Part shown: in pieces, positions 54,462-64,000 of the stretch
How the letters are laid out: every line of letters begins with the position of its first letter
Numbering within the stretch: position 1 is the stretch's first letter
Assembly (NCBI GenBank): GCA_029204225.1
Contig: CM055102.1
Coordinates: 5,888,197-5,952,196 of the forward strand
Length of the DNA: 64,000 nt
Reading direction: 5' to 3'
Origin: Diphasiastrum complanatum
Lineage: Eukaryota; Streptophyta; Lycopodiopsida; Lycopodiales; Lycopodiaceae
The notes under the pieces: model-generated
The model's database searches: none
What the model was told of the DNA's origin: nothing
What the model saw: the letters and a program-made list of their open reading frames with translations, nothing else
Translations under genes and position numbers: made by a program

Positions 54462-54847
54462 TGCTTTGCTTTGCTTATGCTCTAGTGTTGCTACTAGTGT
54501 GTAGAGAGTACTTTCTTGTGTGTAGTATGCTTAGGGTTTGGATCTTGTTTATGGTATGGGACATAAGTAGGGTTTAGATCTTGAGTATGCTATAGTCTGT
54601 TGTGGTATGCTTGTGATTTGTTTATGGTTAGCAAGGGGGTGCTAGATAGGTCTTGCTTGGAGCTTAGATCTAGCTATGGTTGGGTGGTGGTAAACACTTA
54701 GAATTATTTCTATTGTTTATCTCTCATAGTGAGGACTTAATTTTTTGAGTCTGTGGTATGTCATTGTGCTCTTGCCTTGGATTTTTCTAGTGATATGTTC
54801 TTTGATCATTCATGTGCAATCACAACACCTCATTAAGATCCTTCACA
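53755..54847 (+). repeat. D: LTR related to K1, with internal repeats
   Basis: Starts TGTTACATACCTATGTAACT and ends AAGATCCTTCACA, like the K1 LTR (39742-40130), but is about 1.1 kb. The extra DNA includes a loose duplication around AGGATTAAGG (53852-54025) and a (GA)n tract. Flanking bases gaaac and atttt do not form a target duplication, so it is a rearranged or truncated LTR. Confidence 0.55.
54397..54458 (+). repeat. (GA)n microsatellite
   Basis: About 60 bases of almost pure GA inside the D LTR. The frame 54249-54485 crossing it is a repeat artefact. Confidence 0.95.
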
Positions 54848-54903
54848 ATTTTTTTTGAAAATTTTAACACTCATCAAAAATTAGCTTGGTAAATCTAGTA
54901 TAT

Positions 54904-55157
54904 GTGAAGAATTTCAGCTCATTAAGATCCAAAATATCCCTTTCATCTTTGGTTAGAAAACAAGTAACTCACCAATCTTGCCAATGTAGAAAAATCAACA
55001 TCTACACTATGAATGAGATACAAACTCTATTAGATCTTGATCAAACATCAATTAAAACATAAACTAATGTTGTTGTCTATACAAAAATAGTAAGCTACTG
55101 TATTTCACATTCGTGAATCTAAAAATATCATTTGATGAGCATTCTACACAAAATTAT
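54904..55157 (-). repeat. A4: family A LTR fragment
   Basis: TGTGAAGAATTTCAGCTCAT onward matches the start of the family A LTR, through AATGTAGAAAAATCAACATC and CTACTGTATTTCACATTCGTG (mutated palindrome), to the point where E1 inserts. Confidence 0.75.
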
Positions 55158-55945
55158 TGTTGAAAAATCATCTATCTTGACTTTAGACTTGCTACAAATT
55201 TTTTACTATGCAAGTATGTTGTTTCATAAATGTAAATGCCAAATTTGGCCAAGCTGGAACTCGAGCTATATGGATTTATCATATCTAGTTGATAGAATAC
55301 AACTTGCATATAGATTGTAGACTTAGAAATAACATTAATATGCTTGTAGAAACTCGTGGCATATCAAATGCATTTATTGTAAGTGATCCATAGTGACATG
55401 CAAGGCATGCACAAAGTAAAATGGACGCATGCATGATGATTTATACAATTCTAGTTAGAAATAGGACACTGGTAAACGTAGGTAGAGATACATGCAGGAA
55501 ATGTGACAAATGTCACTTAGACTCTAGTTTTCACTTTAGATGTGATTGAGAGGTGGATGGATGTAGTTCTACCTCAATCTACCTCAAACTCCATAAATAT
55601 GTGTAGCTATTCTCATAATCTATGATGAAGAACCAAATCTTTGTAGCTATTCCATGCCATTTTGGATCTATACCATATTTTGCTTGAATATCTCGCTCTC
55701 TTTCTCTCTCTAACTTGTGTTGAGACTAATGCTCATACACTAAATTCTTGTACTTTTACTCTTTTGAAAGTAAAGCTATCATTCTCGGATTCTTAGCATG
55801 CTAGATTGTGATTAAGTCATTAAATTCTGTACTAGATCTTGCTATTCAATCTAGAATCAGATTATTGTGCTAATCATAAAGCTTAATAAGATCAATCATA
55901 CTTGTGGATCATTCCCACATGTGTCAACATTCTGGAATTTTGTCA
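55158..55945 (+). repeat. E1 5' LTR
   Basis: 788 bases, TGTTGAAAAATC...GAATTTTGTCA. The right edge is fixed by the primer-binding site and the left edge is inferred from the TG and the break in the A4 LTR. Confidence 0.75.
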
Positions 55946-55957
55946 TGGTATCATAGC
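55946..55957 (+). other. E1 primer-binding site (tRNA-iMet type)
   Basis: TGGTATCATAGC abutting the LTR. Confidence 0.88.
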
Positions 55958-56690
55958 CAAATTAAGCTTTGAATGCTAACATCTCTGATTGTTCAAGAAT
56001 TTGAGAGCTAATTCAAGCAAAAAAGTAGTTAATCACTTTTCTTTACCTTTTTCTAAAAGGTGTTTGGATCAAAGTCGATAGAAACTGATTTTTCAAGTCT
56101 GAACAAGTTGCGAGCTCCAACCAAGTCTCAGCCTCCATTGCTGTAATGTTGTCCTGGCACTCGCTTATTGATCCAAAGATAGTAGTGTTATAGCTTGATG
56201 GAAATCTTATGAAGAATACTTTCCATACAAATCAATCTGATGTGTCTATCAAGGGTTATAAGCTCTTAAAGAGGGTAGGGAGAGGTCCAAAATCCGAGTG
56301 ACCATTTTTTGATTTGATTCAATCTTGCTTGATTTTTAATCCATTGTTTTGAGTATCCTACACAAGAAACTGAAGATCAAGACTAAGTTTGATGTTATTG
56401 AACACCTTTGAGCCTTCTGAGAATCATAAGTGTTTTCTTTTGGAGTATCTAATACTTGCCAAAAGTAGAATTCAAACTTGCCTATTTGTCTCAATCCATT
56501 TTGAGTGTCTGATCTAGATTATCTTATTTGTGAAATATTTGAGATCTATCTCAAATACAGTTGCAATTTTTTCACATAGGAAGGTAGTACATGCTTGAAA
56601 ATACCTATAGTGATAGAGAGTAGCAACATTAAATCTGATTGGAACAAGCTCAAACATATAATTGTCCAATAACTAAAAAGTCTTCACATT

Positions 56691-57590
56691 ATGGCACCTC
56701 TGGGAGGATATCTCCTAGAAGCAGGTGAAAGACTAAGTACCTCTAATTACTCAATTTGGAAGGTTAGAATGGAGTCTATTTTGATACTCCAGGATGTTGT
56801 GGACATAGTTCTTGGTATTGAGGAGGAGCCTCAAACACAACTTGAAATAACAAAGTACAAGAAGAGAGCTAGAATGGCTCTACCTTTCATTAAGATGAAT
56901 GTATCTAATGAAATTCTAAAAGAGATAGGATCTTGCACCACAGCTAAAGAAGCTTGGGATGCACTTAAGTCCATCTATGAAGCAAAAAATACTTCTAAAA
57001 TACTCACTCTTAGGAATCATATTTTCCAAAGTTTTCAAAGAAGTGAGGAGAGTGCATCAGACTATGTTCTGAGAATAAAAGATCTTCATAGGGAGCTTTC
57101 TTGTGTTGGTGTTACAATTAACCAAGATGAGCTAGTACAAGTCATTTTGAATGGCTTGAAAGATGACTATGAAAATCTTGTTCAATCATTTGCCATTAAG
57201 GAGGAGTTGCCTAATTTAGAAACTCTCCAAGGAATTCTCATCTCTGAAGAAGCTAGGCAAAGTTATAAACTTTCTAGGATGAACAAACTCAAGCATATTG
57301 GAAGTGACAAAGCCCTCTTTGTCAAAGACAAGCATAAAGGAAGGAGCAAGAACCAGTTTTCTCAAACATTCAACAAAGACAAAGCCAAGGATCGAGACAA
57401 AGATGGTGAAGAGGATGACACATCTCATCCTTCTACTTCAAAGACCAAGAAGAAGAAAGTCAAATGTTTCTTTTGTGGCAAGAAGGGGCACTATGCCTCT
57501 AATTGCTTCAAAAAGAAAAACCAACTCAAGCAAGCAAATCTCTCCAAAGAGATTGAAGAAGATTTTGTTGCAAGTGATGGATTAAGGATC
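56691..57590 (+). CDS. gag: E1 gag, essentially intact
   Basis: ATG 56691 (MAPLGGYLLEAGERL). One open frame of about 300 codons, the longest undamaged gag in the window. Order: STSNYSIWKVRMESILILQ, MALPFIKMNVSNEILKEIG, AWDALKSIYEAKNTSKIL, LVQVILNGLKDDYENLVQSF, LETLQGILISEEARQ (DUF4219/UBN2-like capsid), a K/D-rich stretch, and the knuckle CFFCGKKGHYASNC (CX2CX4HX4C). In this frame the ORF runs on to 57653, but homology to protease moves to the next frame near 57590. In the family gag and pol are normally one frame, so this is probably a one-base lesion. The protein could still be made if transcribed. Expression is unknown. Confidence 0.8.
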
Positions 57591-57594
57591 ACTC

Positions 57595-58563
57595 ATGGTG
57601 TCAAGTTTTTCTTCATCACCTTTCAAGAAAGATGGAGCTTGGTACATAGATAGTGGAGCTTCTTCAAATATGTGTTGTTCAAAGGAATCCTTTGATTCTA
57701 TTGTGCCTTATAAAGGACTCAAGAAATCTATTTATACTGCAAATGATCATGAATGCTCTATAGATGGAATTGGCAATATTTCATTGAAACTTGTTTCTTC
57801 AAAAGTTCTTTCACTTTCCAATATTCTTTATATTCCAAAACTTACAAAGAACTTGATTAGTGTTGGAAAATGGCTTGATAGTGGTTATGATGTAAAGTTC
57901 AATTCCAATACTTGCTTTATCAAGAAAAATGATGAGATCCTTGCTAATGGATCTAGCTAGATATGGTGGAATTTTCAAGTTAAATTCTTTTGAGAATGCA
58001 AAATTTTGTGAAGTTGCACTTTTATCTAAGGAGGAGTTATGGCATCGAAGGTTGGGCCATTCTAACTTTAAGTCTATGTTTTCTATGGTCAAGAAAGATA
58101 AGGCTATTGGCCTTCCAAGATCAGTTTCCAAAGAATTCAAGCCTTGTGCTATTGCAAAATCACATAGAAAGCAATATTAAAAGTCTTTTATTAAGACTAT
58201 TCATCCTTTGGAGCTTATACACTCGGATGTTCATTTTTTTCTTCTAAAAGTATTGGTGGTGCAACATGTTTTGTCACCTTTATTGACGACTTTACAAGAT
58301 ATACTTGGTTGTATGTACTTTCTTCAAAATCTATGGTATTTGATAACTTCCTAATCTTCAAAGCTTATGTTGAGAAACAGTTTTCTTTCAAAGTTAAAGA
58401 TTTAAGATGTGATGGAGGAGGTGAATACATCTCTAGCAAGTTCCATGAATATTGTGAGGGTGAAGGAATAAAGAGAGAGTTTTCTTGTGCTTATTCTCCA
58501 TCTCAAAATGGAGTTGTTGAGAGAAAAAATCGATCTTTATGTGAATGTGCTAAAGCAATCTGA
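57595..58563 (+). pseudogene. pol: E1 protease and integrase, broken
   Basis: 57595-57960 has WYIDSGASSNM (protease), YTANDHECSIDGIGNIS and IPKLTKNLISVGKW. A frameshift near 57950 leads to 57929-58180 with LWHRRLGHSNFKSMFSM and the zinc region, where only CAIAKSH remains of the second Cys pair. Integrase core motifs HSDVHFF (about 58222), LRCDGGGEY and NGVVERKNRSLCECAK keep D, D and E, across a further frameshift near 58240. A TGA ends the frame at 58561-58563. Confidence 0.87.
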
Positions 58564-59800
58564 GTTGAAGCTTCTTTGCCTATTGAATATTGGGGTGAAG
58601 CAATTAATTGTGCAAACTATTTGTGCAATAGATTATCTCACAATGCACTTGTTGGAAAATCACCATATGAAGTCTTGTTTTAAAAGAAACCTAAGGTAGA
58701 TCATCTTAGAGTTTTTGGATGTGCTTGCTTTGTTCATGTACCCTTGTAAACAAGGAAGAGAGATGATCCTAATTCTATCAAAGGGATCATGGTTGGATAT
58801 TCATCCAACAAGAAGTCTTAAATAATTTATGTTCCCTCTACCTCAAGTACAATTGAGAGTAGAGATATTATATTCAATGAGAATAAAAAATACATCCTTG
58901 AGGACGCCGAGTTCAAAGATTCTCAAGAAGATTTTCCAATCATCACCCTTGAAGACTATCATGGAGAGACGGGGCCAAGAAGTGAGGGGGAGTCACCTTG
59001 AATCTTTTCACCAAGGAGGTCACAAAGAGAAAGATCCGAGCCTAGGAGGCTTACATATGAAGATATAGGCAAGCAAGTGGAACTCAACTCCACTAATTAT
59101 GTCTATTTTAATTCACATGAGGAGCCAAAGGATGTACATGATGCACTCAACTCAAAGGAATGGTTTCTTGCCATGAAGGAAGAATATGATGCTTTGATTG
59201 CCAACAACACATAGGAGCTTGTGGATCTTCCATCCAACAAGCACGCCATTGGTTGCAAGTGGGTTTTTTGAGTCAAGTATAATCAAGATGGCACAATCAA
59301 CAAGTACAAGGCAAGGCTTTGTGCAAAGGGTTTTGTTCAAGTTTATGGACCTGATTATGAGGAGACTTTTGCTCCAGTTGCAAAGATGGTATCAATTAGG
59401 ATCATAATTTCTATTGCATGCTTTTTCAATTGGCAAGTTTTTCAACTAGATGTCTCTAATGCATTTTTAAATGAAGATGAGATTTATATGGATCAACCTC
59501 TTGGATTTATCCAAGACAAGACCAAAGTTTGCTTGCTCTTCAAAAGTCTCTATGGACTAAAGCAAGCTCCAAGATCATGGTATTCTCGACTTAACATCTT
59601 TCTTGAGTCACTAGGATTTAATCTTAGTAACTATGATCCTTCCTTGTATGTCAAGTTTTATGATAGAGATATTGTCATACTTCTCATTTATGTTGATGAT
59701 ACCATTCTAACAGGAAGTTGTATCAAGTTAGTTGAGGAGACCAAGGTTGCACTTCTATCCTTTATATTGAACATAATCGATCTATATTTGAGCTTCTTAT
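58564..59800 (+). pseudogene. pol: E1 integrase C-terminus and reverse transcriptase
   Basis: After the TGA, homology continues in frame (VEASLPIEYWGEAINCANYL) with TAA at 58681, 58747 and 58819, through SRDIIFNENKKY. The RT start (EWFLAMKEEYDALIANNT, ELVDLPSNKHAIGCKW) is at about 59158-59270 with TAG and TGA inside. 59386-59755 is open: VFQLDVSNAFLNEDEIYMDQ, YGLKQAPRSWYSRLNIF and LLIYVDDTILTGS with intact YVDD. Similarity fades at about 59750, just before the F1 LTR. Confidence 0.87.
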
Positions 59801-59801
59801 T

Positions 59802-60654
59802 TGTTAAAATATCACTTCCAACTTGATTTACCTTGTAGATCTTAAGATAATTGATCTTGATAGGATCTCACACATGTGGAGTCTGTTCCCACGTGTGAAA
59901 GAATGTACATAAGTCACTTTTATAAAGTTAGATTGATTTTAGCTAGATCTACACTAGTGTGAAATTGATCTTTGAGTAGAATCTTGAAAATGGTCAAATT
60001 GGTCAAACTCTATGTAAATAGATTGGACTTCCATGTGAATGAGTTATTACTCACACATGTCAAGATACCATTCACACGTGTGGATAAGCTTCTAGATGAT
60101 AAGATAAGAAGATTCCATTAGATTCTATTTTACAAAGAATATTCCTATAGATGTGGAAGACTAGCTTTTTGTTTTCTAGCCAAAGAGAATAGTCAACTTT
60201 GGGAAATGAGCACATATGGCTCCCATTGGTGGATCAAGATGACTAGGCACTCTTCACACGTGTGAAGGCTTGCTGGACAGTACACAGCTTGTGGATGTAC
60301 ATAATCTATAAAGGGATCAACCAAATCAATGAGAAGTTGATGTGACATTGGCAAATTCTAGTCTTGCTTGTAATTTTCACATTTGTCTTGTGTTTTTGTG
60401 ATTGAAATGCATTTCTAAGCTTGAGTACTTTACTCTCTGTAAACAAGCCATACATGTACTGTCCTCCACATGTGTGAAGCCGCTCATCCAATTTTTTAAT
60501 CATTTGATCCATTGCTCTTGCTTAAATCATAGTGTAAAGCATCTAGATCAAGATCTAACACATAGAACTTGATAGATATTTGGATGAAGCAATCAATAAC
60601 TCTTAATGATTGATAAGTACAATCATAATTGTCTTTTTTCTCTTAAAATTGACA
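59802..60654 (+). repeat. F1 5' LTR
   Basis: 853 bases, TGTTAAAATATC...TTAAAATTGACA. It carries several CACACGTGTG or CACATGTGTG motifs (e.g. 60073-60082, and the perfect 14-mer TTCACACGTGTGAA at 60253-60266). Length and ends resemble solo LTR S1. Confidence 0.85.
60307..60314 (+). promoter_or_regulatory. TATA box of F1 LTR
   Basis: TATAAAGG about 505 bases into the LTR, 41 bases after a TTCACACGTGTGAA palindrome. A plausible U3 promoter. Confidence 0.6.
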
Positions 60655-60666
60655 TGGTATCAGAGC
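60655..60666 (+). other. F1 primer-binding site (tRNA-iMet)
   Basis: TGGTATCAGAGC abutting the LTR, a perfect match. Confidence 0.95.
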
Positions 60667-61248
60667 CAAGTCTAAGAGTGATCTAAATGATTAATAGTTC
60701 TTGTGAAATCATTGACAATGTGTTGTTTTTGAGTTTTACTTGAGAGGTCGAGTTCAAGGAGAGAGGTATCATCATTATTTTTGGTCAAGATCGATTTGTG
60801 GGCTGTTGAAGTACTGTCCACATGTGTGAAACCGTACAAAAATTTTCAAATTAACTTGCTTTAGTGTTTTTGACCCGAAAATGTGCATATTAGTCCAAAA
60901 TTCAAGATTTTTAGTGCATTGTCTAGTTCTAGGTTCAATCTATTGAATGATAATGATCAAATAGTGATTTGAGTCATTGAAGCAATTCATTTTGAAACAT
61001 TAGATCAGATCTATAAGGCCAATTTATTCAGATCTTAAGTGTGTGTGAAATATCAAACAAAATTGTACTAGAATCAATTTTTTGGAGGAGTGTTTTGCTA
61101 GGATATTTGAAGTAGATCTATTATACCATCATCCAAGTTGAACTAGGATTGATTGGGCTGAGATTAGAAGCTTTTTGAAAGTTAGAAATCTATCTGAGAT
61201 CACTTTTTATCAAGAGATCTTTGTGCATCTCATAGGCTTTCATTCACA
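60667..61248 (+). other. F1 leader
   Basis: 582-base leader, no gene. Ends at the gag ATG (61249). Confidence 0.7.
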
Positions 61249-62624
61249 ATGTCATCCATGGATGGATATATGTTAGAATCTAGTGAGAAACTAACTTCTA
61301 CAAACCATTCCATTTGGAAAGTAAGGATGGAATCACTACTAGTGGTTCGTGACCTCTTTGATATTGTTTTAGGAGTTGAGGAAGAGCCTCAAGTTGTCCA
61401 AGAACAACTAAAATACAAGAAGAGGGTTAGATAGCCCTACATTGCTTAAAGTTGAATGTAAGCAATGATCTTTTGAAGGAGGTGGCTTTTTGTACCGCAT
61501 CAAAAGAGGCTTGGGATTCACTAAAGAACATTTATGAATCCAATAATACTTCAAGAGTGCTTATGCTAAGAAATTTGATATTGCAAAGCATGAAAGAAAG
61601 TGGAGAAAATGGACAAGAGTATGTCCTAAGGATAAAATCTTTGAACAAAGAATTGGGATCTATAGGAGAGAAGATTTAAGACAATGAACTAGTACAAGTA
61701 ATTTTGAATGGATTAGGAGATAAGTTCTCTAATCTAGTTCAATCTTTTGCTATTCAAGACCAACTTCCATCAATTGAAAAATTGCATAATGTTCTTGTGG
61801 CCGAGGAGAGTAGGATTCTACACCTCAAAACAAGAATGAGGTCCTTATCACTACATAATAGTGATGAGAAAGCAAACTTCACATCTAAAGGCAAAAAGAA
61901 TACTCGTCCTTTCAAGAAGATCCAAGGCAAGGAGGCTGAGGCAAAGGATGGAGGATCTACCTCCAAAGAGAAGCAAAAGAACAAAGCCAAGCTAAAGTGT
62001 TTCTTTTGTGGGAAGAAAGGACACTTTACTTCCGAATGTTATAAGAAGAAGAATGCACAAGGGAGTGAAGATCAAGACAATCTTGCACAAGGGGAGGAGG
62101 AAGATGATGGATTCAACACATCCTTTATGGTAGCATCTACACCAAGATCAAGCCAAGAGACATGGTGGATTGATAGTGGGGCTAGTTCCCACATGTCATT
62201 CAACAAGCATTGTTTTTCTAATCTACTTTCTTGTAATGATTATAAGAAGTCAATCTACACTGCTAGTGATCAAGAATGCAAGATAGATGGCATAGGATCT
62301 ATTCCATTATGCTTAGGATCATCTAAGAGGATAGATCTTGATAATGTTTTGTATGTTCCATCCATTATAAAAAACTTGCTTAGTGTTGGTCAATTAATGG
62401 ACAATGGACTAGATGTACATTTCAAGAATAGAGTGTGTTCCATCTTGAAAAGTGATAAGTGCATAGCTAGTGGCATTAAGCAAGGAAGGCTCTTTAAGTT
62501 GGATGCTAATGTGGCTATTGAAAGTGTGAATATGGTTAGGGAGGAGTGGACTCAAGTGGAGCTTTGGCACAAAAGATTGGGCCATCTTAATCTTCAATCA
62601 ATGGAATCCATGGCATCAAAGTAG
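61249..62624 (+). pseudogene. gag-pol: F1 gag, protease and pre-integrase, three lesions
   Basis: ATG 61249 (MSSMDGYMLESSEKL), then STNHSIWKVRMESLL. A one-base loss near 61431 shifts frame, after which LNVSNDLLKEVAFC, AWDSLKNIYESNNTSRVL and EYVLRIKSLNKELGSIG follow. TAA at 61677-61679 interrupts, and the same frame resumes ELVQVILNGLGDKFSNLVQS and IEKLHNVLVAEESRIL. Then come a basic stretch, the knuckle CFFCGKKGHFTSEC, the protease box WWIDSGASSHM, VPSIIKNLLSVGQLMDNG and LWHKRLGHLNLQSMESMASK, ending at TAG 62622-62624. Homology continues in frame beyond the stop. From 61680 to 62621 there is no lesion, about 314 codons. Confidence 0.9.
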
Positions 62625-63633
62625 CTAGCTCTCGGCCTACCAAAAGCTTTCAAGAAGTGTGGCAAAGTCTGTGAGGCATGTGGCCTTGCAAAGTCACACA
62701 AGACTTCCTACAAGAGATCTTTAACAAGATCTACCCCACCTTTAGATCTTATCTATTCGGATGTACATGCTTTTTCTCATGAAAGTAATGGAGGTGCTTT
62801 AATGTATGTAACTTTTATAGATGATTGTACTAGATACACTTGGATTGAAATGTTGCCTAAGAAAAGCCTTGTGTATGAAGCTTTTGTAAAGTTTAAGTCT
62901 CTAGTGGAAAAGCAACTTAGTTCTTGCATTAGAGTTCTAAGATGTGATAATGGAGGAGGGTATATCTCCAACAAGATGAGAGACTTTTGTGAAATGGCAT
63001 TAAGAGAGAACTCACTTGTCCTTACACCCCCCAACAAAATGGGGTGGCCGAGAGGAAAAATAGGAGTCTTTGTGAATGTGCAAAGTCTTTAAGACTTGAT
63101 GCATCTCTACCCATCACTTTTTGGGGGGAGGCCATAGCTTGTGCTAATTACTTATGTACTAGGCTTCCTAGTAGTACTATTGGTGGGATCTCACCATTTC
63201 AAGCCTTGTTTGGCAATAAGCCCAATGTAAAAGATTTTAAAGTGTTTGGATGTGTATATGTTATGTCCACATTCCTTTGGAAACAAGAAGGAAAGAAGAT
63301 GCAACTTCTTTCAAAGGAATATTTGTAGGCTATAGTGAAAATAGCAAGGGATATAGGATATTTGATCCTATTTCAAGAAAAGTAAAAGTTAGCAAGGATG
63401 TCTTATTTGATGAATCTCAAAGTTACAAGTTGTCTCGAAATGCATCTAATCTTTTAGGTGATGAAGATCTTGCAACACCCGAGGAGGAGCCTCTTGAAAA
63501 TGATCTTTTGGAAGATCAAAATCAAGTTCCAAAGGAGTCGAGAAGATCCACAAGGAGCAAGGCCGAGCCTTCAAGGCTCACATACTTTGAGAAAGGGAAG
63601 ACACAACTCCTTCTACTTATAACTCTTTTCTAA
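62625..63633 (+). pseudogene. pol: F1 integrase, two frameshifts
   Basis: In frame after TAG: CEACGLAKSHK, IYSDVHAF (first Asp), YVTFIDDCTRYTWIEML and LRCDNGGGYISNK (second Asp). A frameshift near 63000 leads to NGVAERKNRSLCECAK (Glu), FWGEAIACANYLCTRLP and VFGCVY. Another near 63250 leads to HIPLETRRKEDATSFKGIFV and SKDVLFDESQSY, then an acidic linker to TAA 63631. The DDE residues are all present. Confidence 0.88.
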
Positions 63634-64000
63634 CCACAATGCTTGAAGAGCCATCATGTTATGAAGATGCTCGTTACAAGTGTCAAAATTAGATTTGATG
63701 AGTGACCAAATTCAAAGTGTTGGCATGAGGTCAAGGGTCCAATCATAAGTGAGAATTTTATTAGAAGGGTCCAATTGAATTAAGAGGTCTATGAGTCACT
63801 TTATACGTGTATGACACATTGCTTTTCGGCAACAAGTAGATCACAAGTTTGGAGAGATGCAATGCAAGTAGAGTTTGATGCTTTGATAGATAATCAAACT
63901 TGGAATCTTGTACACCTTCCATATTGGAAGAAGCCACTTGCATGTAAGTGGATCTATAGATAAAAGTACAATCAAGATGAATCTATAAATAAGTACAAAG
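63634..64000 (+). pseudogene. pol: F1 linker and reverse transcriptase N-terminus, truncated by window
   Basis: A degraded linker, then from about 63838 QVWRDAMQVEFDALIDNQTW, NLVHLPYWKKPLACKWIY, a TAA, and KYNQDESINKYK at the last bases. This is the standard copia RT start. The catalytic part lies beyond the window. Confidence 0.8.

Larger units (their letters stand above)
55158..59801 (+). mobile_element. E1: Ty1/copia element, 3' end cut by F1
   Basis: 5' LTR 55158-55945, primer-binding site, leader, gag, protease, integrase and reverse transcriptase through YVDD, then truncated at F1 (59802). RNase H and the 3' LTR are outside or lost. Pol has four or more frameshifts and at least four nonsense codons, while gag is almost intact. 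Confidence 0.88.
59802..64000 (+). mobile_element. F1: Ty1/copia element running off the window
   Basis: 5' LTR 59802-60654, perfect tRNA-iMet primer-binding site, leader, gag, protease, integrase and the start of reverse transcriptase at the window edge. It is the topmost member of the A4-E1-F1 stack. The 3' part and second LTR lie beyond 64000. Confidence 0.9.

Noticed and set aside
54249-54485. 78-codon frame ending in a GA tract
   Set aside because: Microsatellite translation inside an LTR.
53755-54847. D as a proper solo LTR
   Set aside because: Flanks do not form a target duplication, so it is kept only as a rearranged LTR.
40131-60666. tRNA genes suggested by tRNA-complementary motifs
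   Set aside because: Only 11-14 bases match, always beside an LTR; these are primer-binding sites and no cloverleaf sequence is present.

Overview
The window is transposon-dense, AT-rich nuclear DNA from a plant. Supporting signs are several families of Ty1/copia elements, Ty3-like gag genes with primer-binding sites matching plant tRNA-Asp, tRNA-iMet primer-binding sites in the copia elements, and one degraded F-box gene of the land-plant UFO / At5g15710 type. I cannot name the species; a large-genome land plant fits. I found no intact host gene, no RNA gene and no CRISPR array. Family and domain calls are read by eye from motifs, and no database was searched.

Layout, using local labels. 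1-3823: unassigned, with a 45-bp tandem duplication. 3824-27830: nest 1. A minus-strand gag-only element (G0) was hit in its leader by a plus-strand gag-only element (G1, 5259-19008, target duplication gacag). G1's 5' LTR was then hit by a minus-strand copia (C1, 5999-11810, target duplication ctcgt). G0's LTR was separately hit by a third gag-only element (G2, 19836-27169, target duplication cttac). 28493-36876: nest 2. A deleted minus-strand copia (B1) carries a solo-LTR-like insertion (S1), which is itself split by a nearly full-length copia (C2, 30297-36080, target duplication attat). 36877-37744: GA-rich repeats and hairpins. 38579-39410: F-box pseudogene. 39742-48031: nest 3, copia K1 hit by copia A2, which is joined to a deleted copia B2. 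48032-49689: triplicated tRNA-iMet-like motif plus a copia C3 fragment. 49690-52927: copia A3, with a solo LTR (S2, target duplication ccaaa) inside its LTR and about 0.95 kb of non-retrotransposon sequence where pol should be. 53443-55157: Ty3 integrase scrap and LTR fragments. 55158-64000: copia E1 truncated by copia F1, which runs off the window.

The most interesting material is the gag-only group G0, G1 and G2. All three have a tRNA-Asp-like primer-binding site, a Retrotrans_gag-type gag and no recognisable protease, reverse transcriptase, RNase H or integrase. G1 and G2 also carry long leaders made of degenerate short tandem repeats. They share a short downstream peptide whose codons differ mostly at silent positions. 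They look like non-autonomous TR-GAG-type elements that would depend on another element's pol. The second candidate is A3, a copia element that appears to have captured foreign coding-like DNA in place of pol. A third observation is that LTRs of several distinct families share the palindrome TTCACACGTGTGAA, which has a G-box core.
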